From positions 32,008 to 96,007 of the forward strand of contig JAYTWR010000202.1 in assembly GCA_043743335.1 (NCBI GenBank): DNA of 64,000 nt, in the 5' to 3' direction. This document shows, piece after piece, positions 1 through 8,097 of this stretch; position 1 is the first letter of the stretch; each line of letters begins with the position of its first letter. A model generated the notes under the pieces. The model made no database searches, had not been told where the DNA came from, and saw only the letters and a program-made list of their open reading frames with translations. Source of the DNA: UBA5216 sp043743335 (GTDB lineage Bacteria > Pseudomonadota > Gammaproteobacteria > Burkholderiales > SG8-41). Made by a program: the position numbers and the translations under genes.

Positions 1-2
1 TG

Positions 3-788
3 GTGCTGGACAACCGCCCCGGCGGCGGCGGTCTGATCGCGTCGGAGATACTCGTGAGCGCGCGGCCCGATGGCTATACCCTGTTGATGTCCAACACCAG
101 CCACTCGGTGCAGCCCCATATCCACGCCAAACTGCCGTATGACCCGATCAAGGATTTCGCCCCGGTGAGCTTGGTCGCTGTCACCCACAGCGTGCTGATG
201 GTCAACGCGGCCGTTCCTGCGGCATCCGTGAAAGAATTGATTGCCTACGCCAAAGCACAGCCGGGCAAACTCAATTACGCCTCGGGCACCAATGGGTCGT
301 CGGCGCACATCGGCATGGAGCTATTCAAACTGATGGCCGGTGTCAACATTGTGCGCGTGCCATACAAGGGCACGGCAGAAAACGTTAACGCACTTATTTC
401 TGGCGAAGTGCAAGTCGCCTTCGTCACCCTGCCCTCGGCACTGCCGCACGCCACGGGCGGCCGCCTGCGCCCTCTGGCCATTGGCGGCCCCAAAGGCACG
501 CCCCGCCTGCCCGACACACCGCCGCTGGCAGACACGCTGCCCGGCTTCGACATCGGCACCTGGAACGGCGTGATGGCCCCCGCGCGCACGCCGCCACGCA
601 TCATTGCCAGACTCAACAGCGAGATACGCAAGATGACTAAGAACGCCGACGCGCGCGACTTGGCCGCGTCGCAAGGCGCTACGCTGGTGAGTAATTCGCC
701 GGAGGCGTTTGCGGCCTACATACGCGATCAGATTGAGAAGTTTGGACGGGTGGCGAAGTCGACGGGGTTGCGCACGTCATCCTTGTGA
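3..788 (+). CDS. Bug/TctC periplasmic solute receptor, 5'-truncated by window edge
   Basis: C-terminal 261 residues of a tripartite-tricarboxylate-type (Bug) periplasmic binding protein, a family that captures organic acids for uptake or sensing. The window opens at the conserved DNRPGGGG motif, which lies about 60 residues into full-length relatives, so the signal peptide and the first ligand loop are off the left edge. Also visible are DGYTLLMSN, the KLPYDPIKDFAPV block and the VPYKGTAENVNALISGEVQ segment typical of the family. No TctA/TctB membrane genes follow; the next gene is an antitoxin. The ligand cannot be predicted. Confidence 0.9.
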   Translation: MLDNRPGGGGLIASEILVSARPDGYTLLMSNTSHSVQPHIHAKLPYDPIKDFAPVSLVAVTHSVLMVNAAVPAASVKELIAYAKAQPGKLNYASGTNGSSAHIGMELFKLMAGVNIVRVPYKGTAENVNALISGEVQVAFVTLPSALPHATGGRLRPLAIGGPKGTPRLPDTPPLADTLPGFDIGTWNGVMAPARTPPRIIARLNSEIRKMTKNADARDLAASQGATLVSNSPEAFAAYIRDQIEKFGRVAKSTGLRTSSL

Positions 789-803
789 CAATGGGAAATC
801 TCA

Positions 804-825
804 TGTATAAACGCGTTTATACATC
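804..825. promoter_or_regulatory. 22-bp perfect palindrome upstream of mazE-like gene
   Basis: The core TGTATAAACGCGTTTATACA is a perfect dyad, extended by one A/T pair on each side, ending 12 bp before the GTG start of the antitoxin. It contains TATAAA, which could serve as a -10 element. Type II antitoxins commonly repress their own operon through such palindromes, so this is a likely operator; binding is inferred. Confidence 0.6.
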
Positions 826-837
826 AGGAGAGCCAAC

Positions 838-1089
838 GTGAGTGTAGCCTTACTCGAAATCAAAACATGGGGCAATAGCCTCGGTGTGCGTATCCCGTCA
901 GCCGTTGCTCGCGCTGCGCGGCTCAAGGCAAGCCAGCCAGTCAAACTCACCGTCGAGGATGGCCGGGTCATTATCTCCCCGCAATCGCCCAAACCACTCA
1001 CGCTGGCCGAGCGGCTTGAGCGTTACGACCCCGCGCTGCACGGCGGTGAGGCCATGGTATCGCCGTTGGTCGGCGCAGAAAAAATTTAG
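838..1089 (+). CDS. MazE/AbrB-type antitoxin
   Basis: 83-residue protein with the SpoVT/AbrB (MazE) swapped-hairpin DNA-binding fold: WGNSLGVRIPSAVARAARL followed by VKLTVEDGRVIISP. The C-terminal part (about residues 50-83) would bind and neutralise the toxin. The start is GTG at 838, preceded by AGGAG at about 827. The toxin gene begins 11 bp downstream. The palindrome at 804-825 is the probable autoregulatory site. Length and layout match normal MazE antitoxins. Confidence 0.85.
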   Translation: MSVALLEIKTWGNSLGVRIPSAVARAARLKASQPVKLTVEDGRVIISPQSPKPLTLAERLERYDPALHGGEAMVSPLVGAEKI

Positions 1090-1100
1090 GCACGGGCACC

Positions 1101-1502
1101 ATGGCTGCCAAGGGTGCCAAGGGTGCCAAGGTTGAGCGCGCTGGTTGGATTCCAGAGCGTCAGGATATTATTTGGATTGATTGCAATCCGCAGGTCGGTG
1201 CCGAGATGAAGGACATTCACCCCATGCTGGTGCTTTCCCCCAGCGCCTTCAATACGAAGACCGGGCTGGTGATTGGCCTGCCCATGACCACTGCTGCCTA
1301 CAATGCTACGAATCCCTTTGCTATTGCATCAGGCCCGGCAACGGGCCGCAAGGCGGGCAAACTGGGCTACGTGTTGTGTCACCAACCGAAATCTTTTGAT
1401 TGGCGATTGCGCCGCGCGAAACCCCACCCGCTCAAACGCCTGAATGATCAGGCATTTGCTGATTCGTGCGCGTTGTTGAATCAGATCATTGCCATCGGGT
1501 AG
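1101..1502 (+). CDS. MazF/PemK-type toxin (endoribonuclease)
   Basis: 133-residue PemK/MazF family protein, a sequence-specific mRNA interferase neutralised by the antitoxin just upstream. Family marks are WIPERQDIIWIDCNPQVG near the N-terminus, HPMLVLSPSAFN, GLVIGLPMTT and GYVLCHQPKSFDW. The first dozen residues are unusual: an AKGAKGAK run encoded by three copies of the 9-mer GCCAAGGGT (1107-1131), which looks like slippage and precedes the conserved fold. No later in-frame ATG restores a shorter start before WIPERQ. Cleavage specificity cannot be read from sequence. Confidence 0.85.
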   Translation: MAAKGAKGAKVERAGWIPERQDIIWIDCNPQVGAEMKDIHPMLVLSPSAFNTKTGLVIGLPMTTAAYNATNPFAIASGPATGRKAGKLGYVLCHQPKSFDWRLRRAKPHPLKRLNDQAFADSCALLNQIIAIG

Positions 1503-1936
1503 GCCCGTAGGGGTGAATCCAAAGCGTGCGGATTAGTCGCCGCACCTACCCCGCTACCGCGCGCACACAACCACGCCCACTCGAAAACAGGCACGGAGAA
1601 CCACCCTGCCGTAACGCGCCAGCGATCACGGGCACCCTTCCACACGCCGACGTGATGGAACTGGCACTACATTAGATGGCGCAACCGTATTGCGTTCGTT
1701 CGAGCTAACCGGTTTGCCTGATCGATTTGGCTGACCGCAGACGAGAGGATTCTGGATTGGAACCCTGCGTTGGAGCCACAAGATGCGCGGGTTTAGTGGC
1801 ATTCACGTGCGTCGTGGCAGGCGGTTTAAGGTGCCCCCTATCAAAGGCCTTGCTCTACAACCGGCGTAATGCGCTTCGCTTATTGACGCCCTACGAGTGG
1901 CGGGTTACGTGCGCTAAAGCCAACGTAAGCAACGCA
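1503..1936. other. Non-coding gap between two toxin-antitoxin loci
   Basis: This 434-bp stretch lies between the MazF stop and the convergent VapC end. No reading frame in it resembles a known protein. It holds an imperfect inverted repeat near 1507-1552 (GTAGGGGTG facing CACCTACCCC) and the palindromic repeat at 1863-1894. A short plus-strand open frame (1727-2071) runs antisense into VapC and is not considered real. Confidence 0.5.
1863..1894. repeat. Palindromic intergenic repeat (GTAGGGCG type)
   Basis: The sequence GGCGTAATGCGC, a TTCG turn, then TTATTGACGCC and CTAC forms an imperfect hairpin. It matches the widespread proteobacterial intergenic palindromes of the type GTAGGGCG...CGCC. 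A similar but weaker unit lies at 22042-22062 (GGGCACGCTACGCTTTGCCC). Confidence 0.5.
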
Positions 1937-2347
1937 TCACACCTTGTGCAAAAAGGGATTCAGCACTTTCACATCAAAGCGGTTGAAATCACGGACGTTG
2001 CGGGTCACTACGGTCAAGTGATGCACCACGGCTGTGGCGGCAATCATCGCGTCCTCGTAAACCGTGTTTGATTGCCGATGCATGAGTTTTGCCCACAAGC
2101 GAAAAGCCGCTGCACTCATGGGCAGCACGTTATAGGCAGCGGCAAGTTGATCGGCCCATGCTTCGATCTCCAGCGCTTTGGCGGCGTCTTGTTCACGCGT
2201 AATCTCTATGCCTGCCTGAATTTCACCAAGCGTGACGACAGAAACATGGATAGTGGTTTCGGCAACGCCCGCAAACCAGGCGACCACACCACCGTGCGGG
2301 CGCACCTTGCGCAGTTCAGACACGATGTTCGTGTCGACAAGATACAT
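1937..2347 (-). CDS. VapC-like PIN-domain toxin
   Basis: 136-residue PIN-domain ribonuclease (VapC/FitB type). The acidic metal-binding residues are visible: LVDTNIVSEL at the N-terminus, LGEIQAGI (Glu about 42), YEDAMIAATA (Asp about 99) and the VTRNVRDF segment before the C-terminus. It starts 7 bp after the stop of its antitoxin, so the two are co-transcribed. Length is normal for the family, and all four acidic positions are compatible with an active enzyme. Confidence 0.88.
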   Translation of the reverse strand: MYLVDTNIVSELRKVRPHGGVVAWFAGVAETTIHVSVVTLGEIQAGIEITREQDAAKALEIEAWADQLAAAYNVLPMSAAAFRLWAKLMHRQSNTVYEDAMIAATAVVHHLTVVTRNVRDFNRFDVKVLNPFLHKV

Positions 2348-2354
2348 CGGGCGT

Positions 2355-2609
2355 TTACAACGGTGCGGGTGGACGCCGACGTGCGCTGCCGCGCTTGGCT
2401 ATCGTCAACTCACCCCGACCGGCATCGGACAACAACAACGCTTTGATCGAGGGACGCGCCGTCGCGCTTAGCCGCTTCCACTCAGTAATGGGCACGAGCA
2501 CCGCCGTTTCCGCGCCGCGCCGCGTAACAACCTGCGGCCCTTTGCTTACGCAAGCATCCAGCAGTTCGCTGAAACGCGCTTTGGCGTCTTGCACTGGCCA
2601 AGTGTTCAT
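2355..2609 (-). CDS. Phd/YefM-type antitoxin
   Basis: 84-residue Phd/YefM antitoxin partner of the PIN toxin: MNTWPVQDAKARFSELLD, then VVTRRGAETAVLVPITEWKRL, then a basic C-terminal tail (AKRGSARRRPP). An open frame extends upstream to 2723, but the start at 2609 is chosen because homologues begin with this WPVQDAK block and GGAG lies 7 bases upstream. A TATAAT box and a direct repeat sit in the leader (2621-2645). The tail would wrap the toxin. Confidence 0.85.
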   Translation of the reverse strand: MNTWPVQDAKARFSELLDACVSKGPQVVTRRGAETAVLVPITEWKRLSATARPSIKALLLSDAGRGELTIAKRGSARRRPPAPL

Positions 2610-2620
2610 GGCATCTCCGA

Positions 2621-2645
2621 TGACTAGTTTGCTGACTAGATTATA
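2621..2645 (-). promoter_or_regulatory. Promoter/operator of the Phd-VapC pair
   Basis: Reading the minus strand, a perfect TATAAT (2640-2645) is followed by a direct repeat CTAGTCA-5 bp-CTAGTCA (2639-2633 and 2627-2621), each half holding part of the ACTAGT dyad. The repeat lies between the -10 box and the start codon at 2609, the expected place for autorepression. The -35 element is weak. Confidence 0.5.
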
Positions 2646-2715
2646 CCATCCTCGATTAAACAGCAATGCAAAGCCTTGTCCAACGTGAGTTTTGCTGGCT
2701 GGCCTATTTGTCTTG

Positions 2716-3714
2716 CTATTCAATCGTGATTTTGGCCTTCTTCACCACCTCGGCCCAGCGCGTGAGGTCACGCGTGATGCGCGCCTGAAACTCCGCTGGC
2801 GTGGAAGGGCTGGCCTCGATACCCGCTGTTAACAAACGCTCCTTCACATCGGGCATAGTGAGCAGCCCATTGAGTTCGCGGTTGTAGCGTTGTATCGCTG
2901 CTTGGGGTGTAGCAGCCGGGGCAAGCAGGCCGTACCAGCCATCAACATCGTACCCCGGCACACCGGCTTCTGCGATGGAGGGCACGTCGGGCAATGACGC
3001 CGAGCGGCGCGTAGTAGTGACACCCAGCGCACGCACTTTGCCTGCGCGTATCAACGCACTGCTGCTGGCCAGCCCCGCAAAGAAGGCGTTGATTTGCCCG
3101 CCGATTAAATCGGTCAGCGCCGGGCCGCCACCTTTGTAATTGATGCCAACAATGTTCACACCTGCCAGCACATTGAACAACTCACCGGCGAGATGCGTGG
3201 CATTGCCGTGCCCCGTGAGCGCGTAATTCAGTTGGCCGGGGCGCGACTTGGCGTGCGCCACGTATTCACTGATCGATTTAACCGGCATTGAGGGATTGAT
3301 TACCAACACGTACGCACCGTTGCCCACCAAGCCTATAGGCGCAAAATCTCTCAGCGTGTCATACGGCAACTTTTTGCTGACCGAGGGCGTGATGGCGTGG
3401 CCCGCCGGCACTATCAATAGCGTGTGGCCATCAGGCGCAGCACGCGCCACGATTTCGGAACCGATGATGGCATTAGCCCCGCCACGATTATCAATCACCA
3501 CGCTTTGGCCCAGCCGCTCGGAAAAGCGCGCACTCATAATGCGTGCGATAGTATCCACCGCGCCGCCGGGTGGAAAAGGCACGATCAAGCGCACGGGGCG
3601 AGTAGGTGTCCACTGAGGAGACCATTGTGCGTTGGCCGACGCACTAACCAGCACAAGCGCCACAGCCCAAGGTGTGCAAAACGTGCGAAGCGTACAAAGC
3701 CGATTTATTTTCAT
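2716..3714 (-). CDS. Bug/TctC periplasmic solute receptor
   Basis: 332-residue Bug receptor with a signal peptide (MKINRLCTLR, hydrophobic AVALVLVSA, cleavage near ANAQ). It carries RPVRLIVPFPPGGAVDTIAR, VIDNRGGANAIIG, APDGHTLLIV, KLPYDTLRDFAPI and GINYKGGGPALTDLIGGQI, the usual ligand-loop blocks. The open frame continues upstream, but the start at 3714 begins the only plausible signal peptide. It is transcribed divergently from the dehydrogenase at 3769 with 54 bp between them, so the two may share a control region and a substrate pathway. Confidence 0.92.
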   Translation of the reverse strand: MKINRLCTLRTFCTPWAVALVLVSASANAQWSPQWTPTRPVRLIVPFPPGGAVDTIARIMSARFSERLGQSVVIDNRGGANAIIGSEIVARAAPDGHTLLIVPAGHAITPSVSKKLPYDTLRDFAPIGLVGNGAYVLVINPSMPVKSISEYVAHAKSRPGQLNYALTGHGNATHLAGELFNVLAGVNIVGINYKGGGPALTDLIGGQINAFFAGLASSSALIRAGKVRALGVTTTRRSASLPDVPSIAEAGVPGYDVDGWYGLLAPAATPQAAIQRYNRELNGLLTMPDVKERLLTAGIEASPSTPAEFQARITRDLTRWAEVVKKAKITIE

Positions 3715-3768
3715 ACGGCTATGGTATGGGAAAATGACAAGGCGCGCCGATTTGAGTAACCTCGTTTC

Positions 3769-4896
3769 ATGACACAGAAAACGCCCAAACAAAGCAAGCG
3801 TATCGGCTTGGCCATCGTCGGCGCAGGCCGCGTGGGCCTGATGCGCGGCGAGATTGCGGCGCGCTTCCCGCAAGTCGATTGGATAGGCATCGCCGAGATC
3901 AACCCCGAGCGCGGGCGCTTGGTGGCACAGCAAATTGGTGCAGATTTTGTGACGCACGATTACCGCGAACTGCTGATGCGCCCGGAGGTCACTGCAGCGT
4001 TGATCTCCACCGTCGGCCATTTGCATGCGGACCCCACATTGGTGGCGCTGGAGAATCCGAATAAAGTCGCGCTGCTGATTGAAAAGCCCATCTCCAACCG
4101 GCTCGCCGAATCAGCCAAGGTGCTGGATCTGATTCAACAAGCGGGTGTCGATGCACTGATCGGCTACACGCAGCGCTTTCGCCGCCGCTGGCTGGTGGCC
4201 AAGGAGAAGGTTGCCACCGGCGCGCTGGGTGACATCAGCACGGTCACCTCGCGTGCGTTTCTCAACCGCTTGGTGGCGATTAACAATTACCAACGCGAGA
4301 GCGCGCCTGAACTGAATTCACCGATGGTGATCTCCGGCACGCACGCGCTGGACATTGTGATGTGGATGATGGAAGGCAAAACGCCCGTGGAGATTTACGC
4401 GCGCTCCGTCGACAAAGCGCTGGGCAAGTCAATGAAAGGCACCGACGCCACCACAGCAGTGATGAGCTTTAGCGATGGCACGCTCTACAACAGTATTGTC
4501 AATTGGGCGCTGCCCGTGACCTGGCCGGGTGCGGTGTATGGGTTGGAGGTAGGCATTGTCGGCACCGAAGGCGTGATTACCATTGACGACACGCACAGTG
4601 ATTTTGTGATGGCAGTCAGCAAGCCGCAGGCCATGGGTTACGCGCCCGACAATAGCCGCCTGGTGGATTTTGTCGGCAGCACGCCCGCCGGTGACATGGC
4701 GCTGGGCATGCTGCGCGGGCCTATGTACGAGGAAACGCAATCGTGGTTGATGCGGCTTGCCACCGGCATGCCCACTCACCACGCCACCGCTGCCGAAGGC
4801 CACCACCGGCTGATGCTGGCCAAGGCGTATGATCTATCCGCACGCATTAAGGTGCCGGTGCAATTGCCGATTACGCCGGATGATGAACAACGGTAA
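3769..4896 (+). CDS. Gfo/Idh/MocA family NAD(P)-dependent oxidoreductase
   Basis: 375-residue dehydrogenase. The N-terminal Rossmann fold shows IGLAIVGAGRVGLMRGE (GxGxxG) and the EKPI motif at about residue 104; the C-terminal alpha/beta domain holds the substrate site with the GTHALDIVMWMM helix (His as in inositol dehydrogenases). Family members oxidise sugars, inositols or related polyols. It heads a plus-strand run with an exported amidohydrolase (25 bp downstream) and a CocE-type hydrolase, and faces a Bug receptor, which suggests catabolism of an imported hydroxylated compound. The substrate is not inferable. Confidence 0.88.
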   Translation: MTQKTPKQSKRIGLAIVGAGRVGLMRGEIAARFPQVDWIGIAEINPERGRLVAQQIGADFVTHDYRELLMRPEVTAALISTVGHLHADPTLVALENPNKVALLIEKPISNRLAESAKVLDLIQQAGVDALIGYTQRFRRRWLVAKEKVATGALGDISTVTSRAFLNRLVAINNYQRESAPELNSPMVISGTHALDIVMWMMEGKTPVEIYARSVDKALGKSMKGTDATTAVMSFSDGTLYNSIVNWALPVTWPGAVYGLEVGIVGTEGVITIDDTHSDFVMAVSKPQAMGYAPDNSRLVDFVGSTPAGDMALGMLRGPMYEETQSWLMRLATGMPTHHATAAEGHHRLMLAKAYDLSARIKVPVQLPITPDDEQR

Positions 4897-4921
4897 CAAC
4901 CAACATTCCAGGGACACCACC

Positions 4922-5881
4922 ATGATTACAAGACGCACAATCATTAAAGCTGCCGTAGCAACCGCCGCCACTTCAGCGCTAGTGCAAACCCGCTTGAGCA
5001 TGGCCGCCGCCGCGCAACAAGTCTCCAAAATAAACTTCGCCGTGCCCGCCGGTGCGTGCGATTGCCACACGCACATCCATGGCGACCCGGCACAGTACCC
5101 ATGGTTCGCCGGGCGCACCTACACCCCGGAGATGGCCACACCCCAAGAGATGTTGAAAGTGCACAAGGCACTGGGCGTGCAGCGCGTGGTAATCGTCACA
5201 CCCAGCGTGTACGGCGCGGACAACGCCGCTTCGTTGTGGGGCATGAAAGCACGCGGGCGCGATGCGCGTGGTGTGGCTGTCATCGACGACAAAACTACCG
5301 ACGCAGCGCTGGACGCCATGCACAAGGCAGGCATGCGCGGCATACGATTGAACCTTGCTACCAGCGGCATCAGCGACCCCACTGTGGCGCGCAAGCGATT
5401 TGACGATGCCGCTGCGCGCATGAAAAGCCGTGGCTGGCATATCCAGGTCAACACCAGCCTGCCGATTATCGCCGCACTGAAAGACACCTTGATGGCCTCG
5501 CCTGTGCCCATTGTGTTCGATCACTTCGGTGGCGCTGCGCCGGAAAAAGGCGTGCAGCAAGAGGGCTTTAATGAAATGGCCGAACTTGTTAACAAGGGCA
5601 AGGCGTACGTCAAAATTTCTATCTCAGCCGGTCCGCGCGAAAACTATGCAGGCTTTGCTCCCATGGCGCGTGTGCTCATTGCAGCCAACGTGGATCGCAT
5701 ACTGTGGGGCACCAACTGGCCGCACCCCAACTCAGCCTCCGGCCGCCCCGCCACGCAGATGACGCCGCTGTGGCCAGTGGACAACGGTATCGTGCTGAAT
5801 CAATTGCCCTCGTGGGCGCCCGATGCTGATGTGCGCAAGAAAATTCTGGTGAGCAACCCTGCGCGTTTGTATCAGTTCTGA
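4922..5881 (+). CDS. Tat-exported amidohydrolase (LigI-like, PF04909)
   Basis: 319-residue TIM-barrel amidohydrolase related to 2-pyrone-4,6-dicarboxylate lactonase. After the leader MITRRTIIKAAVATAATS (twin arginine, then a hydrophobic stretch) comes GACDCHTHIHGDP with the metal-binding HxH, VVIVTPSVYG, FDHFGG and the C-terminal GTNWPHP typical of this subgroup. The frame is open to 4829, but the ATG at 4922 is preferred because it begins the Tat signal and follows a CAGGGA element. LigI-type enzymes are usually cytoplasmic, so export is notable. It probably acts in series with its neighbours. Confidence 0.85.
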   Translation: MITRRTIIKAAVATAATSALVQTRLSMAAAAQQVSKINFAVPAGACDCHTHIHGDPAQYPWFAGRTYTPEMATPQEMLKVHKALGVQRVVIVTPSVYGADNAASLWGMKARGRDARGVAVIDDKTTDAALDAMHKAGMRGIRLNLATSGISDPTVARKRFDDAAARMKSRGWHIQVNTSLPIIAALKDTLMASPVPIVFDHFGGAAPEKGVQQEGFNEMAELVNKGKAYVKISISAGPRENYAGFAPMARVLIAANVDRILWGTNWPHPNSASGRPATQMTPLWPVDNGIVLNQLPSWAPDADVRKKILVSNPARLYQF

Positions 5882-5925
5882 TCTGGACTGAACGCCTTTT
5901 ATTTGTCACCCAAAAACAAAACCTG

Positions 5926-7704
5926 ATGACTACCGCCACTGACCCACATTGCCGCAGTGAAATCCGCGACAACATGCATATCACCTGGCATCAACCCATC
6001 ACCATGGACGATGGCCTGGTGTTGCGCGCGGATATTTACCGCCCTGTTGATACCAGCACCCAATGCCCGATCATTTGCCCCATCATTCTCAACTACGGCA
6101 TCTATGGCAAAGGTGTTGCGTATCAGCAAGGTTACCCGCTGCAATGGGAGAAGATGACCACTGATCACCCGGAAATTCTGAAGATGTCGAGCAATAAATT
6201 TCAGAACTGGGAGACCACTGACCCTGAATGCTGGGTGCCGCAGGGTTACGCCATCGTGCGTATTGATTCGCGTGGCGCGGGTTGGTCGCCGGGCTTTATG
6301 GACCCCGGCAGCCCACGCGAGACGGAAGACCTTTATCAATGCATCGAGTGGGCGGGCACGCAGCCGTGGAGCAACGGCAAGGTGGGCATGCTCGGCATAT
6401 CCTACTACGCCAGCAACCAGTGGCGCGTGGCAGGCATGCATCCACCACACTTGGCCGCGATCATCCCGTGGGAAGGGCAGAGCGACCGTTACCGCGACAG
6501 TGGCTACCACGGCGGCATACTCTCGGAGTTTCAGAAGCGCTGGGCCCAACATCAGGTGATGATGATTCAGTACGGGCGCGGCGACAAAGCGGCAAAGAAC
6601 CCCATCACCGGCGAATCGGTGGCTGGGCCGGTGACATTAAGCGATGCGGAAATGGCCAGGAACCGCGTAGACGCCTTCGAGCAATTGAAAGCGCACCCAT
6701 TCTGTGACGACTGGCACCAATCACGCTCGGCCGATTTGTCACAAGTGAAAACACCGTTACTCACCTGCGCCAACTGGGGCGGGCAAGGCATACACCCGCG
6801 CGGCAATTTCAACGGTTTTACTGAAACGCCTGCCGATACGCCGAAGTGGCTGGAAGTGCATGGTGATTCGCACTGGTCACTATTCTCCAATGGCTATGGC
6901 GTGGCGTTGCAAAAACGCTTCTTCGATTGCTTTTTGAAAGGCGACAAGAGCGGCTGGGAAAAGCAACCGCCCGTGCAACTGAACATTCGTCACCCCGGCG
7001 AAAAATTCGTGCTGCGCCACGAAAATGAATGGCCCTTGGCGCGCACGCAATGGACCAAGTTCTATCTCGACGTGACGAACCAATCGCTCAGCACCACGCC
7101 TGTCGCCACGGCAGGCCAGCTCACCTACGAGGCGTTAGGCAATGGCGTCACGTTCTCCACGCCACCGCTTGAGAGCGACACCGAAATCACCGGCCCCATG
7201 GCGGCAAAATTATTTCTGTCGAACTCCACCAGCGACACCGATTTATTTTTGATCGTGCGCGTGTTCGACCCGCAAGGTAAGGAACTCACCTTCATGGGCA
7301 GCACCGACCCCAACACCCCCATCGCCAACGGCTGGCTGCGCGCCTCGCACCGCGCGCTGGACCCCGCCAGGAGCAAACCGTATCGCCCGTACCACCCGCA
7401 CGATAAAGCCGAACCGCTCACGCCGGGGCAAATCTACGAATGCGATGTTGAAATTGTCACCAGTTGCATTGTCGTGCCCAAGGGCTGGCGCATCGCGCTA
7501 ACTGTCAAAGGCAAAGACTACGAATACGAAGGGGAGCTCGCTGAATTCGCCAAGAAATTCCACTACGGTACGCGCGGTACTGGCGGCATGACGCACAGCG
7601 ACCCGGATAGCCGGCCTGAGCGTGTTTATGGCGGGCGGGTTACGTTGCAGGGCGGCGGCGAGCATGGGGCTTATTTGTTGTTGCCGGTTATTCCGGCGAA
7701 ATAA
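5926..7704 (+). CDS. CocE/NonD family alpha/beta hydrolase
   Basis: 592-residue X-Pro dipeptidyl-peptidase/CocE-type hydrolase. The N-terminal alpha/beta domain begins MDDGLVLRADIYRP and carries the nucleophile in GMLGISYYASNQW (Ser at about 159; the motif is G-I-S-Y-Y-A, so the last glycine of the usual GxSxxG is alanine). A jelly-roll C-terminal domain follows from about residue 380 (ITGPMAAKLFLSNSTSDTDL). Members cleave esters or amides, for example cocaine esterase. No signal peptide is seen. It is the last gene of the 3769-7704 run. Confidence 0.87.
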   Translation: MTTATDPHCRSEIRDNMHITWHQPITMDDGLVLRADIYRPVDTSTQCPIICPIILNYGIYGKGVAYQQGYPLQWEKMTTDHPEILKMSSNKFQNWETTDPECWVPQGYAIVRIDSRGAGWSPGFMDPGSPRETEDLYQCIEWAGTQPWSNGKVGMLGISYYASNQWRVAGMHPPHLAAIIPWEGQSDRYRDSGYHGGILSEFQKRWAQHQVMMIQYGRGDKAAKNPITGESVAGPVTLSDAEMARNRVDAFEQLKAHPFCDDWHQSRSADLSQVKTPLLTCANWGGQGIHPRGNFNGFTETPADTPKWLEVHGDSHWSLFSNGYGVALQKRFFDCFLKGDKSGWEKQPPVQLNIRHPGEKFVLRHENEWPLARTQWTKFYLDVTNQSLSTTPVATAGQLTYEALGNGVTFSTPPLESDTEITGPMAAKLFLSNSTSDTDLFLIVRVFDPQGKELTFMGSTDPNTPIANGWLRASHRALDPARSKPYRPYHPHDKAEPLTPGQIYECDVEIVTSCIVVPKGWRIALTVKGKDYEYEGELAEFAKKFHYGTRGTGGMTHSDPDSRPERVYGGRVTLQGGGEHGAYLLLPVIPAK

Positions 7705-7753
7705 GGTAGAAGCAAAGGCCGAAGCGGCGATGGGATTGCGTGCAGCTCGCTAG

Positions 7754-7923
7754 GCCCTGCCTGCGCTACTCAACGGCGCGCAGTTGTGAGCGCAGCCATG
7801 GCGTTGCGACTTGAAGCTGCCTTGGGCACTACTGCCGAAATGTGGGGCGAAATGCAGGCTGCGTACGACCTGTGGCAAGCGCGGCAACTTCGACAACCTA
7901 AGGTGATACGGATTGCCGCATAA
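7754..7923 (+). pseudogene. HigA-type antitoxin remnant (frameshifted C-terminal part)
   Basis: Two adjacent frames together spell the end of an XRE-family HigA antitoxin. Frame one (7754-7777) gives ALPALLNG; frame two (from about 7778) gives RAVVSAAMALRLEAALG, TTAEMWGEMQAAYDLWQ and a short tail ending with TAA at 7921-7923. This matches the canonical LLNG-RAxIS-xMALRL-EAxxG pattern, broken by one extra base. The N-terminal helix-turn-helix and any HigB toxin are missing, so this is a decayed locus. An ATG at 7798 could still give a 41-residue peptide. Confidence 0.7.
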
Positions 7924-8013
7924 AATGGTGACGACTTGGCTGTAACTAACGCACAACCATGCTACTCTTGGTTCACGCAGAGCGAGCAGGCTAAGCGCCA
8001 CAAAAAACCATTC

Positions 8014-8029
8014 AAAATCAAATAGTTAC
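8014..8029 (+). repeat. Dispersed 16-mer, AAAATCAAATAGTTAC
   Basis: Copy of the window's AT-rich intergenic 16-mer, one mismatch from AAAATCAATTAGTTAC. It lies 69 bp upstream of the PQQ dehydrogenase start and 90 bp after the HigA remnant. Confidence 0.75.
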
Positions 8030-8097
8030 CTTATTTTTATTCGAATTACAGCAGCACCTGACTAAAAAACACCAGCACACGTAAAAGGGGAAAACCA

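Noticed and set aside
1727..2071. 114-codon plus-strand open frame
   Set aside because: Runs antisense into the PIN toxin and crosses a palindromic repeat; no family resemblance.
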